64,000 nt of DNA from Alphaproteobacteria bacterium (GTDB lineage Bacteria; Pseudomonadota; Alphaproteobacteria; UBA9219; RFNS01), in assembly GCA_016124955.1 (NCBI GenBank), contig WGMR01000003.1, positions 1-64,000 on the forward strand. Direction: 5' to 3'. The translations under genes and the position numbers were made by a program. The notes under the pieces were generated by a model that ran no database searches, had not been told where the DNA came from, and saw only the letters and a list, made by a program, of their open reading frames with translations. This document shows positions 43,859 through 52,796 of this stretch, in pieces; position 1 is the first letter of the stretch; each line of letters opens with the position of its first letter.

Positions 43859-44662
43859 ATGGAACAAGCAGTAAAGCGGGATGAAACGGGATATGAAGCT
43901 ATCGAAGCCGATGGCTGCGACCTTGTTGTCAATCTGGACGGATTCGAAGGGCCTATCGACCTGCTGCTTAATCTTGCGCGCGACCAGAAGGTCGATCTTG
44001 CCAAGATATCGATCCTCGCGCTGGCGGAACAATATCTTCTTTATATCAACGAGGCGCGGAAGCTGCGGCTTGAAATCGCGGCCGATTATCTTGTGGTTGC
44101 GGCGTGGCTGGCGTTCCTGAAATCGAGGCTGCTTCTGCCGGAAGCCAAGGCAGACGAGCCGCCGGCGACGGATATGGCCGAGGCGCTGCGCTTCCAGCTT
44201 CTGCGGCTCGAAGCCATGCAGAAGGCAGCGCAGGATCTGCAAGGCTTGCCGCAGCTCGGGCGCGATGTTTTTATGCGCGGCGTTCCGGACGAGATCGAGA
44301 TTATCGAAAAGCCGGTTTACTATTTGCGCGTGACCGATCTGTTGCATGCGCTGACGCAACCGCTGCGCCGCAAAAAATCACCTTCCTATCAGTTGCCGCT
44401 CGACAAGCTGCTTTCTCTGGAAGACGCGTTGCAGCGGCTTCGCAACATGGTCGGCTATGCGCCGCAATGGATGCAGCTTGCCGATTTCATCCCGGATATG
44501 CTTCAAGACCCGCTGGCGGCGCGTTCCGCCATTGCTTCGACCTTCGCGGCTTCGCTTGAAATGGTGAAGCTTGGAGAAATTCAAATAAGGCAAGACGGCA
44601 CCTTCGCCCCCATTTATGTGCGCCGCGCCGAAAATTCAGCAACCTCAACCGTAGCAGAGTAA
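43859..44662 (+). CDS. scpA: Segregation and condensation protein A
   Basis: A 267-residue kleisin that links SMC heads. The N-terminal motif FEGPIDLLLNLARDQKVDLAKI is diagnostic, followed by a variable middle and a winged-helix C-terminus. It works with ScpB, 5 bases downstream, in chromosome compaction and segregation. Confidence 0.93.
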   Translation: MEQAVKRDETGYEAIEADGCDLVVNLDGFEGPIDLLLNLARDQKVDLAKISILALAEQYLLYINEARKLRLEIAADYLVVAAWLAFLKSRLLLPEAKADEPPATDMAEALRFQLLRLEAMQKAAQDLQGLPQLGRDVFMRGVPDEIEIIEKPVYYLRVTDLLHALTQPLRRKKSPSYQLPLDKLLSLEDALQRLRNMVGYAPQWMQLADFIPDMLQDPLAARSAIASTFAASLEMVKLGEIQIRQDGTFAPIYVRRAENSATSTVAE

Positions 44663-44667
44663 GCGTT

Positions 44668-45327
44668 ATGACCGATCAGCAGCAGGAACAACAGAATCTC
44701 CGTACCCTTGAAGCGCTTCTGTTCGCTTCGCCCGAACCGCTGTCCGCTTCCATGATACAGGAACGGCTGGGCGATGAGGCGGATATCGCAGGGCTGGTTG
44801 CGGAACTGCAGGAATCCTACAGCGACCGCGGCGTCAACCTGGTGGAAACCGATGGCGCCTGGAGTTTCCGCACCGCGCCCGACCTTGCGGGCGTTATGCA
44901 GATCACAACGGAACGCCGCCGCAAGCTGCCGCGCGTCGCCGCCGAAACGCTGGCGATCGTTGCCTACCATCAGCCCATTACGCGCGCGGAAATTGAATCG
45001 ATCCGGGGTGTTTCCGTGGCGTCCGAAACCCTTGAACTGCTTTTGGGCCTTGGTTGGGTACGCCCCGGCCGCCGCCGTGAAACCCCGGGCCGCCCGTTTA
45101 CATGGGTTACGACGCAGGATTTCCTGAGCCACTTCAACCTTGCCGCACTGACCGATTTGCCCGGCATTGACGATTTGCGTGCCGCCGGCCTGCTTGATGC
45201 GCGCCCGGTTCTTGAGGCGATGCCCGCGAACAAGGAAGATAACACGCTTGGCGAAGACGCCGCCACGTGGAACGAGGAAGAAGATCGTACATTTGATCGT
45301 GACGAGACCATGGCCGCGGCTTCATAG
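44668..45327 (+). CDS. scpB: Segregation and condensation protein B
   Basis: A 219-residue winged-helix protein that binds ScpA and SMC. Key segments: LEALLFASPEPLS, and LPRVAAETLAIVAYHQPITR followed by ESIRGVS. A charged acidic tail follows the core (about 185-219). It is followed by serB after 2 bases. In many alphaproteobacteria tatABC follow scpAB; here they do not. Confidence 0.93.
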   Translation: MTDQQQEQQNLRTLEALLFASPEPLSASMIQERLGDEADIAGLVAELQESYSDRGVNLVETDGAWSFRTAPDLAGVMQITTERRRKLPRVAAETLAIVAYHQPITRAEIESIRGVSVASETLELLLGLGWVRPGRRRETPGRPFTWVTTQDFLSHFNLAALTDLPGIDDLRAAGLLDARPVLEAMPANKEDNTLGEDAATWNEEEDRTFDRDETMAAAS

Positions 45328-45329
45328 TC

Positions 45330-46232
45330 ATGGCCGTCGTTACGCTGATCGCCCCGCCGGGCGAAACCGCCCTGACACAAGAATGGGTCGCGCATCTTTC
45401 AGCGGCATTACAAGCAAAAGGGTGCGCCCTAAGCGCCACCGATTGGCTTGCGCCCGATGAAGCCGTGGATTGCACGGTGCAAGGCGCGGAAGCCGATATC
45501 CTGCTGGTTGTCGAAGCCGTTGCTGCGGGTATGAGAATCGACGCGGTTTTGCATGACGGAAAAAATCGCCGCAAGACATTCCTGTTGGCTGATATGGAAT
45601 CGACCATTATCGAGCAGGAAATGCTGGATGAAATGGCCGAGGTTGTAGATGCGCGGCCGCAGGTGGCGGATATCACGCGCCGTGCCATGAATGGCGAGCT
45701 TGATTTTATTGCTGCCGTGAAAGAACGCGTGCTTTTGTTCAAGGGGCAGCCGGAAAGTTTGCTGGCGGACATGGCAAAGCGTATGACCTATACGCCGGGC
45801 GCTAGGGCGCTTACGGCTACCATGGCGCGGAATGGCGCAAAATGCTGGCTGGTTTCTGGCGGCTTTCGTGTTTTTACCCGTATCGTTGCCGCCGCGCTGG
45901 GGTTTGAGCGCGAATTTGGCAATGAATTTGTTGTTACGGGTGGTGCGCTGACCGGCGGCGTGCGGGAACCGATCCTTGATAAGGACGCCAAGCTTGCGAC
46001 GCTGCAGCTTGCCGCGAGCGAGCTAGGAGTTGATCCGGCCAAAACCATTGCCGTAGGGGATGGCGCGAATGATTTGCCCATGCTTTTGGGGGCAGGGGAG
46101 GCCGGGGGCTTCGGGGTCGCTTTTCATGCCAAGCCGAGCGTAAACGCGTCCGTGCGCCATCGCATCCGGCATTGCGATCTTACGGCGCTGCTATACCTGC
46201 AAGGTTACAGGAAAGCTGAATTTGTGGCTTAG
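45330..46232 (+). CDS. serB: Phosphoserine phosphatase
   Basis: A 300-residue HAD enzyme for the last step of serine synthesis. The N-terminal about 80 residues are an ACT-like region. The nucleophile motif reads ADMESTIIEQEMLDEMAE, with Glu where the classical motif DxDxT has the second Asp. GGFRVFTRIVA and VAVGDGANDLPML-like loops (AVGDGANDLPMLLGAGEAG) supply the other motifs. The Asp-to-Glu variant occurs in this lineage of SerB by family recollection and should be active. It converges on degP. Confidence 0.92.
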   Translation: MAVVTLIAPPGETALTQEWVAHLSAALQAKGCALSATDWLAPDEAVDCTVQGAEADILLVVEAVAAGMRIDAVLHDGKNRRKTFLLADMESTIIEQEMLDEMAEVVDARPQVADITRRAMNGELDFIAAVKERVLLFKGQPESLLADMAKRMTYTPGARALTATMARNGAKCWLVSGGFRVFTRIVAAALGFEREFGNEFVVTGGALTGGVREPILDKDAKLATLQLAASELGVDPAKTIAVGDGANDLPMLLGAGEAGGFGVAFHAKPSVNASVRHRIRHCDLTALLYLQGYRKAEFVA

Positions 46233-46239
46233 GCTGCGC

Positions 46240-47715
46240 CTAGTCCTTGTCTTTCTTATCGTCCCTAAGCGGAACAGCGACGAAGCGCATGTCGCCCTTG
46301 CGCTCGACCAGCATCAGGACGGGCTTTTTGTCCTTCTTGGCGGCGGCGACCTGCTTTTTGACCTCGTCAGAAGACGTAACGGCCTTCTGGTTGATTTCGG
46401 CAATGATGTCACCCGATTGCAAGCCCCGGTCATCCGCCGGCCCGTTAAGCTTTACGTCCGTAACCAGCATGCCCTTGGTTTCTGTCTTGATCGAATAGCG
46501 CTTGCGCATGTCGCTTGAAAGCGGAATGACGCTAACGCCAAGATCGTCGATTTTGTCGGCCTTGGGCGTGTTTTCCTTGGCGTCGCTTGTTGGCTTATCT
46601 TCATCGTCTTCGTCGTCGCTGGGTTTGAGCTCGCCCAGTTTCAGGCCAAGCGTACGCTTCTTGCCATCGCGCCACAGATCAATATCAACTTTTTTGTCCA
46701 CGGGCGTTTCGGCGACCATGCGGGGAAGGCGGCGCATTTCATCAACGTCTTTGCCGTCAAAACCGGTGATGACATCGCCGGACTTCAAGCCCGCTTTTTC
46801 GGCTGGACCGCCGGGGGTAACTTCGGACACGAGCGCGCCGCGGGCCTTATCTAGGCCGAGGCTGCTGGCAATATCGTCCGTCACGGTTTGTATCTTGACG
46901 CCAAGCCAACCGCGCTTGGTGTAGCCGTGGTCTTTCAGCTGCGTGACAATGCCCTTGGCGAGCGCGGCAGGGATGGCAAAACCAATCCCGACCGATCCGC
47001 CGGTGGGCGAGAAAATAGCCGTATTGATGCCGATAACCTCGCCATCGAGATTGAACATAGGCCCGCCAGAATTGCCGCGGTTGATTGATGCATCGGTTTG
47101 CAAATAATCGTCATAGGGGCCTGAATTGATATCGCGCGCGCGCGCGGAAATAATGCCGGCGGTGACCGTACCGCCAAGACCGAACGGATTGCCGATCGCA
47201 AGCACAGGGTCGCCCACGCGCATTTTGTCGCTATCGCCCCATTGCACGGCCTGTAATTTTTTCTTCGGCTTGACTTTAAGCAAGGCAAGGTCGGTTTTCT
47301 TATCGCGACCCACAACCTCGGCTTTCAGGTTGGTGTCGTCATGCAGGATAACGGTAATTTCGTCGGCATCTTGAATAACGTGGTTGTTGGTGACGATCAG
47401 CCCATCGGGGTCGATGATAAAGCCGGAGCCCAGCGAGGTAACCTTGCGCTGCTGCGGCGTCATGCCTTGATGGCGTTCCATGAAATCGCGGAAAAAATCC
47501 TCGAACGGCGATCCGGGCGGGAATTGCGGCATATCCGGCATCGTTTCTTCTGCGTTATCGAAGCCGCGCTTGCTTGTGGTGGAAATATTCACGACCGCCG
47601 GCAAAAGCTTTTCGGCGAGGTCGGCATAGCTGGCATGGGGCGCCGCCGCATGCGCTGGCGAAGCGGACAGAAAGAAAACAAGGCAGAGAAAAGAAAGAAC
47701 GCTACGGCGCAACAT
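46240..47715 (-). CDS. degP: Periplasmic serine protease, DegP/HtrA type
   Basis: A 491-residue envelope-stress protease. Signal peptide to about residue 23 (AHA). The trypsin-like domain has the triad H112 (TNNHVI), D142 (KTDLALLK) and S216 (NRGNSGGPM). Two PDZ domains follow (about 285-370 and 400-480). Start 47715 is chosen because GGAGGG precedes it and the signal peptide begins MLRRSVLSF. It lies downstream of hflC in the same orientation, the common hflK-hflC-degP arrangement. Confidence 0.95.
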   Translation of the reverse strand: MLRRSVLSFLCLVFFLSASPAHAAAPHASYADLAEKLLPAVVNISTTSKRGFDNAEETMPDMPQFPPGSPFEDFFRDFMERHQGMTPQQRKVTSLGSGFIIDPDGLIVTNNHVIQDADEITVILHDDTNLKAEVVGRDKKTDLALLKVKPKKKLQAVQWGDSDKMRVGDPVLAIGNPFGLGGTVTAGIISARARDINSGPYDDYLQTDASINRGNSGGPMFNLDGEVIGINTAIFSPTGGSVGIGFAIPAALAKGIVTQLKDHGYTKRGWLGVKIQTVTDDIASSLGLDKARGALVSEVTPGGPAEKAGLKSGDVITGFDGKDVDEMRRLPRMVAETPVDKKVDIDLWRDGKKRTLGLKLGELKPSDDEDDEDKPTSDAKENTPKADKIDDLGVSVIPLSSDMRKRYSIKTETKGMLVTDVKLNGPADDRGLQSGDIIAEINQKAVTSSDEVKKQVAAAKKDKKPVLMLVERKGDMRFVAVPLRDDKKDKD

Positions 47716-47801
47716 CACAATACCCTCCCGTTTGTAACGGAGAAGAATCAAGGAAAAGTTTAAGGCGAATTTATGACAGAGGGCGCAGATGCGGTAAATG
47801 C

Positions 47802-48668
47802 CTATCGCCCGCCGTTGCTGAAGTTCTTGAAGAATTCGCTGTCGGGGGAGAGCACATAGGTTGTGTTATCCGGCGGCAGAGCCACTTTGTAGGCCTCCAG
47901 CGAGCGGTAGAAAGCGAAGAATTGTGGATCGCGGCTGGTAGCTTCAGCGAGGGTCTTGAGCGCTTCCTTGTCGCCTTCGCCACGAATCTTCTGTGCTTCG
48001 CTTTGTGCCTGCGAAAGGATGCCGGTTACTTCGGCATCGGCCTTAGCCTGCGTTTCATTGGCGATTTTGGCGCCTTCGGCGCGCAATGCGGCGGCTTCGC
48101 GCTGGCGCTCCGATTGCATGCGGTTGAAGACGTTTTGTACCGTTTCACGCGGCAAATCAGTGCGGCGAATGCGCACGTCAATGACCTCGACGCCAAAACG
48201 CACGGCTGATGCATTCATTTCATCGCGGATGCGTTCCATAATCTCGATGCGCTTATCGGACAAAAGATCGGAAACCTTTACGGTGCCGAGCACGTTGCGA
48301 ATCGAAGAGTTCAGCAACCCGTTTAACCGGTCAACGGCGATGCGTTCGTCGCGCAAGGTCTGGAAGAACACAAATGGATCCGTGATGTGCCAGCGGGCGA
48401 ACCCATCGACATCAAGCAGCTTTTGCTCATCAAGAATAATGACCTGACCTGTGGGCTCAAGCGGCAGGATGCGCTTGTCGAAGTACATAACGTCTTGGAT
48501 GAAGGGCAATTTGGCATAAAGCCCCGGATCCTTCACAACGCGTTTCTTTTCGCGGAACTGGAACACGATGGCCTGTTGCGCGGGATCGACAACGTAAAGC
48601 GTGCTGGTCGTCACGATCATGACAACGGTAACCAGGATTATCAGGATAGTGATTTTGAGCTGGTGCAT
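47802..48668 (-). CDS. hflC: Protease modulator HflC
   Basis: A 288-residue band-7/SPFH protein with one N-terminal membrane helix (LKITILIILVTVVMIVTTS) and a long periplasmic part: VVDPAQQAIVFQFRE, then the SPFH domain and coiled coil with SERQREAAALRAEGAKIANE. With HflK it surrounds the FtsH protease and limits its action on some substrates. It begins 7 bases after hflK. Confidence 0.95.
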   Translation of the reverse strand: MHQLKITILIILVTVVMIVTTSTLYVVDPAQQAIVFQFREKKRVVKDPGLYAKLPFIQDVMYFDKRILPLEPTGQVIILDEQKLLDVDGFARWHITDPFVFFQTLRDERIAVDRLNGLLNSSIRNVLGTVKVSDLLSDKRIEIMERIRDEMNASAVRFGVEVIDVRIRRTDLPRETVQNVFNRMQSERQREAAALRAEGAKIANETQAKADAEVTGILSQAQSEAQKIRGEGDKEALKTLAEATSRDPQFFAFYRSLEAYKVALPPDNTTYVLSPDSEFFKNFSNGGR

Positions 48669-48675
48669 GGCTGGC

Positions 48676-49812
48676 TCAGTTCCTGCTTGATTTTTGTGTG
48701 GCCGGGGGCTTGATCAGCTCGTTCAGTGGCAAGTAAGACGTGGTGCCGCTGCCGTTCTTGGGGTCGATCACGATCTTATGCGCATCTTGCAAAATGCTTT
48801 CCATGGCATCCATGTACATTTGCTTGGCCGTTGTGTCCTTTGAAAGCTTGTAGGACTCGTAAACGCTCAGAAAACGTTCAGCGTTGCCCTTCGCGATATT
48901 CACAACCTGCTTCTTGTAAGCTTCGGCTTCCTGGATCTTGCGTGCCGCTTCGCCTTCGGCTTCCGGCACGACGCGGCTTTTATAGGTCTCGGCCTTATTG
49001 ATGGCTGTTTCCTTGTCCGACCGCGCGCGGGTCACATCCTGAAAGGCATCGGCCACTTCGGCGGGCGGGCGGGCGCTACGCAGATTGACCTGTGTGATCA
49101 GAATGCCCGCCTGGTACTGGCTAAGCAGCTTTTGCAGATATTCGATGGTTCTTTGTTCGATCAGCGAACGGCCGCCGGTAAGCGCGGTCTGGATGTTGGT
49201 GGTACCGATAACGTCACGCATGACGCTTTCCGCCGCCGCCTTGACCATCAATTCCGGGTCCCGGATGTTGAACAGGTAATCTTTTACCTTGACGGGATCG
49301 ACCTGCCAGATCACTTCGAAGTTAACGTCGATGATGTTTTCATCGCCTGTCAGCATCATGCTTTCATCGGGAATGTCGCGGTCAGAATTGCCGCGCCGGT
49401 CGGCGCTGAAGCCGATTTCGGTTTTCCGCGCCGATGTAACGTCCGGCAAAATAACTTGCTCGATTGGCATAGGTAAATGGTAACGCAGGCCCGGCGCTTC
49501 GATGCGCGTCGGGCTGCCGAAACGGAGCACGACGCCGAGCTGACCGGCTGAAACCTGATAAAAACCGCTGGCGAGCCACAGCCCGGCCACAACAAGGACG
49601 GCAACAAAAATACCGCGGCTGCGATGCTGGCCGCCTGGAAAATACTGGTTCATCTTTTGTTGGATTTCGCGCCACACGGCATCGATATCTGGCGGAGGCT
49701 GCTGTCCATTGCCGCCACCGTTGCCCGAGCCATTATTGTTTTGCCACGGGTTTTTCGGCCTATTGCCGCCCGCCGAACCCCACGGACCGCCCTTGTTTTC
49801 ATTCCAGCTCAT
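48676..49812 (-). CDS. hflK: Protease modulator HflK
   Basis: A 378-residue SPFH protein. The N-terminal about 55 residues are Gly/Asn/Pro-rich, typical of HflK, followed by a membrane helix (GIFVAVLVVAGLWLASGFYQ), GVVLRFGSPTRIEAPGLRYH, and the coiled-coil region AINKAETYKSRVVPEAEGEA. It pairs with HflC to bind FtsH. It is divergent from mrp. Confidence 0.95.
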   Translation of the reverse strand: MSWNENKGGPWGSAGGNRPKNPWQNNNGSGNGGGNGQQPPPDIDAVWREIQQKMNQYFPGGQHRSRGIFVAVLVVAGLWLASGFYQVSAGQLGVVLRFGSPTRIEAPGLRYHLPMPIEQVILPDVTSARKTEIGFSADRRGNSDRDIPDESMMLTGDENIIDVNFEVIWQVDPVKVKDYLFNIRDPELMVKAAAESVMRDVIGTTNIQTALTGGRSLIEQRTIEYLQKLLSQYQAGILITQVNLRSARPPAEVADAFQDVTRARSDKETAINKAETYKSRVVPEAEGEAARKIQEAEAYKKQVVNIAKGNAERFLSVYESYKLSKDTTAKQMYMDAMESILQDAHKIVIDPKNGSGTTSYLPLNELIKPPATQKSSRN

Positions 49813-49900
49813 GGCTGCTCCCTGTTAGCGATGCGCTAGCTATATTGGCTATCGCGGGTCATAATCAAGCTTAATCGGTTATACAGGATGTAATGCAGCA

Positions 49901-51028
49901 ATGGCACGGCAAATGCAGGATAAAATTATTCAGGCCCTTCGGCAGGTTATAGACCCTATCCACAGGAAAGATATCGTCAGCCTGAATATGATAGCAGGGC
50001 TCAATACCAGCGCGGGCGAAAAGGGCGAACATGTCAGCTTTTCGATCGAAATTGATCCTGCGCGTGGCGCGGAGATGGAAACCTTGCGGCAGGAAGCGGA
50101 GCGCGTCGTTGCCGTATTACCGGGTGTGGCGGCTGTGACCGCGGTACTCACGGCGCACCGTGCCACGCAGCTCAAGCCGCTGCCCGGTGGCCGTCCGCGC
50201 CCGCCCGCTCGCATGGAAATAAAGGGCATTAAGCAGATTGTGGCGGTCGCATCCGGGAAGGGCGGTGTCGGGAAATCCACGACGGCGGTCAACCTCGCGC
50301 TTGCTATGGCGGGCACAGGCAAAAAGGTTGGCTTGCTTGATGCCGATATCTACGGCCCTTCGGTTCCGCGTATGCTGGGCATTGAAGAACGACCGAAGCT
50401 CACGCCGGAAAAGAAAATCGTTCCGATCGAGCGGCACGGGCTTACCGTTATGTCGATCGGCTTTGTCACGAATGAAAGCACGCCCACCATCTGGCGCGGC
50501 CCCATGGTGATGGGCGCGATCCAGCAGATGTTACGTGATGTAATGTGGGGCGAGCTTGATATCCTTGTCGTCGATATGCCGCCGGGCACGGGGGACGCGC
50601 AATTGACGCTAACGCAGCAAGTGCAGCTTGCGGGCGCCGTCATTGTTTCAACGCCTCAAGATATCGCCCTTATAGATGCCCGCAAGGGGTTGAACATGTT
50701 TCGCCGTGTCGATGTGCCCGTGCTGGGCATCATAGAGAACATGAGCTTCTTTCAGTGCCCGCATTGCGGAGAGCGGAGCGAGATATTCGCACATGGCGGC
50801 GCGCGCGAAGAGGCGGCCAAGATGGGTTGTGCATTCCTTGGCGAAATTCCGATTGATCTGGATATACGCAAGACATCGGACGATGGGTTGCCGCTTGTTG
50901 TGGCACAGCCTGAAAGCCCGCAAGCGCGGACCTATGGCGCGATTGCACGTGCGATATTGGCTGGTTTGGCGGAGAAGGGCGCGACGGATCAGCGCGAGGC
51001 CGCCTTGCTGTCCGAAGCGCGGTCGTAG
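49901..51028 (+). CDS. mrp: Mrp/ApbC-type Fe-S carrier ATPase
   Basis: A 375-residue P-loop NTPase. An N-terminal DUF59-like domain (about 8-90) is followed by the deviant Walker A GKGGVGKS at 119-126, GLLDADIYGPSVPRMLG, then the C-x-x-C in FQCPHCGERSEIF that binds the bridging [4Fe-4S] cluster of the dimer. It carries Fe-S clusters to apoproteins. Start 49901 gives a short extra MARQ before MQDKIIQ, which is an alternative. The 3' end overlaps the next gene (convergent) by 40 bases. Confidence 0.94.
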   Translation: MARQMQDKIIQALRQVIDPIHRKDIVSLNMIAGLNTSAGEKGEHVSFSIEIDPARGAEMETLRQEAERVVAVLPGVAAVTAVLTAHRATQLKPLPGGRPRPPARMEIKGIKQIVAVASGKGGVGKSTTAVNLALAMAGTGKKVGLLDADIYGPSVPRMLGIEERPKLTPEKKIVPIERHGLTVMSIGFVTNESTPTIWRGPMVMGAIQQMLRDVMWGELDILVVDMPPGTGDAQLTLTQQVQLAGAVIVSTPQDIALIDARKGLNMFRRVDVPVLGIIENMSFFQCPHCGERSEIFAHGGAREEAAKMGCAFLGEIPIDLDIRKTSDDGLPLVVAQPESPQARTYGAIARAILAGLAEKGATDQREAALLSEARS

Positions 51029-51339
51029 GCTTCGGCGATCAGCGCGCGCATTTTTACGCGAAGCGCTATGCGGTCTTGTACCGCCTTGGGCAGGTCCGTC
51101 ATCTTCAAAATATTTTTTTTCAGCAGCGCGGTGATGACATCTTCAACGGCGCGCGACATATCCAAGTCGGTGCGCCGCAGTTCTTCAAGGGAGCCTTCGA
51201 TGTCGGCCAGCTTGACGCCGCGTGATTCGACAAACGCCTTAAGTTTCGCGTCCGTATGCGGCAAAAAATCGGCGTTGGGGATCATCCTAACGCTTGCTTT
51301 TGTGATGTTGCCGTCTTTGTCGCGGATAATATAAGGCAT
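50989..51339 (-). CDS. Small protein of the 'tryptophan synthase beta-like' family
   Basis: A 116-residue soluble protein: MPYIIRDKDGNITKASVR opens it, and the helical second half contains LDMSRAVEDVITALLKKNIL and TDLPKAVQDRIALRVKMRAL. This pattern matches small proteobacterial proteins misnamed 'tryptophan synthase beta-like'; they are not the enzyme and their role is unknown. Its end overlaps mrp by 40 bases antisense, which is unusual but both frames look coding. Confidence 0.65.
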   Translation of the reverse strand: MPYIIRDKDGNITKASVRMIPNADFLPHTDAKLKAFVESRGVKLADIEGSLEELRRTDLDMSRAVEDVITALLKKNILKMTDLPKAVQDRIALRVKMRALIAEAYDRASDSKAASR

Positions 51340-51494
51340 TTAGGGTGTACTCCTTGGCCGATGGCCATTATTGCCAGCAAGTCACTGAATCGCAAGTTTT
51401 TCTTGGCACCGCTGATTACTTATGCCAATCTCGGGCTCCCCCGGTATGCTGGTCATGTGGCTGGAATCTTTGTCTTCATCTACGAGGGAATACC

Positions 51495-52430
51495 ATGTTG
51501 CAAGCTCGTTTCTTTGCCGTCCCCGCTTTAGCCGCCTTGTTGCTGACTGCCTGTTCTACACAGGAAATAGAGACGCTTGATGTGCGCCCCGAAGCCATGA
51601 CGGGGGTGAACACGATTGCGTTCGCGACCATCAGCAGCCGCCAGGAACAGTCGATGCCCGTGCTCAGCAACGACACGGCCGCACTTATGAATGTGCTAAC
51701 CAAGTTTGAAGAAGAGTTTTCAGGGGCGCTGCTTGCACGCGGCTTTAACGTGGTTTCCCCGCCCTACAGCAAAAAGCTTTATGAACACGGTTTCGATTAC
51801 GAGGCAGGTTTCGTCGAACGTTCCGCGAGCCATGCGCTGAATGCACAGTCGCAGGAAAAGATGGCCTATCACGGCTGGAAGCTGCGCGAAGATTCCGATA
51901 CGAAGAACGACCGCGTCACGAGCGCGAACACGCGTATTTTCCCCGATCCGGAAAACAACTTCTCATTCAAGCTTCCCGCCAAGACCAAGGGCGGCGGCGC
52001 ATATGACCAGCGCTTTACCTCCTACCCGATGCTTGGCGCTATCGGCAGCATCACCAGCGCCATGGGGGCTGATGCCTTCCTGCTGGTTGATGGGCAGCTG
52101 ATCCTTTCGCGCCGTAAGGAAGGGTTTTTGCTCGCCGGCGCCAGCGGCGGCGGTATTCGCTATGTCACGTTTGAAGGCACGGCCCAGCTTGTGCGCGCCG
52201 ATGGCATGATTATCGCCGTCGATCAGTTCCGCCAGCAGGCGGATTTCCCGATTGCCGGTGACCGCAAGTATCCTTATTCGCCGGAATATGCGAAGGGCAC
52301 CTTCGGCGTTCAGGAATCCTTCAATAATGAAAACCTGCTGGAAGCCAGCTATCAGGCGATCCGTGCCACCGCGAATAACCTGGCGGCACGCTACGCTATG
52401 TATCGTTCTGGCAGGGTCGAAGAAGAATAG
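51495..52430 (+). CDS. Lipoprotein of unknown function
   Basis: A 311-residue protein with a lipoprotein signal (MLQARFFAVPALAALLLTAC, lipobox LLTAC with C20). The mature part is soluble with a beta-strand-rich pattern and segments such as QRFTSYPMLGAIGSITSAMGADAFLLVDG; I do not recognise the family. GAGGG precedes ATG 51495; the longer upstream frame lacks a site and a signal. It ends 66 bases before gapR. An outer- or inner-membrane anchored protein is likely. Confidence 0.75.
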   Translation: MLQARFFAVPALAALLLTACSTQEIETLDVRPEAMTGVNTIAFATISSRQEQSMPVLSNDTAALMNVLTKFEEEFSGALLARGFNVVSPPYSKKLYEHGFDYEAGFVERSASHALNAQSQEKMAYHGWKLREDSDTKNDRVTSANTRIFPDPENNFSFKLPAKTKGGGAYDQRFTSYPMLGAIGSITSAMGADAFLLVDGQLILSRRKEGFLLAGASGGGIRYVTFEGTAQLVRADGMIIAVDQFRQQADFPIAGDRKYPYSPEYAKGTFGVQESFNNENLLEASYQAIRATANNLAARYAMYRSGRVEEE

Positions 52431-52496
52431 GGCTTGATCGGAACGCTACGCGCGCTATTTTGCCAAGCCCCGCACACATTCACACGAGGTTCACGT

Positions 52497-52748
52497 ATGC
52501 CTGAAGCGTCAGGAAATGTTTCCGCTGACCGTTTGAAATCCTTCATCAAGCGCATTGAAAAGCTGGAAGAAGATAAAGCCGCCGTGGCGACGGATATCCG
52601 CGAAGTCTATGCGGAAGCCAAGGGAACCGGCTTTGATCCGAAGGTCATGCGGCAGGTGATCAGGCTGCGCAAAATGGAAGAGCAGCAGCGGGTTGAGCAG
52701 CAGGAGCTGCTTGAGCTTTACAAGTCCGTTCTCGGCATGGAAAGCTGA
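52497..52748 (+). CDS. gapR: GapR-like nucleoid-associated protein (DUF2312)
   Basis: An 83-residue helical protein: RLKSFIKRIEKLEEDKAAVA, DIREVYAEAKGTGFDPKVMR and QVIRLRKMEEQQRVEQQELL follow GapR/DUF2312 throughout. GapR of Caulobacter is essential, binds overtwisted DNA ahead of forks and is near-universal in alphaproteobacteria. ATG 52497 with ACGAGG upstream gives the family-typical length. Confidence 0.93.
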   Translation: MPEASGNVSADRLKSFIKRIEKLEEDKAAVATDIREVYAEAKGTGFDPKVMRQVIRLRKMEEQQRVEQQELLELYKSVLGMES

Positions 52749-52796
52749 TAGCAACCGGCTTGGCTCGCGACCCGGAAACCTTGAAAGGGTGCGACG

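Noticed and set aside
51398-51416. TTGGCAC-like element as a sigma54 promoter for the lipoprotein
   Set aside because: The required GC at the -12 position is absent at the proper spacing.
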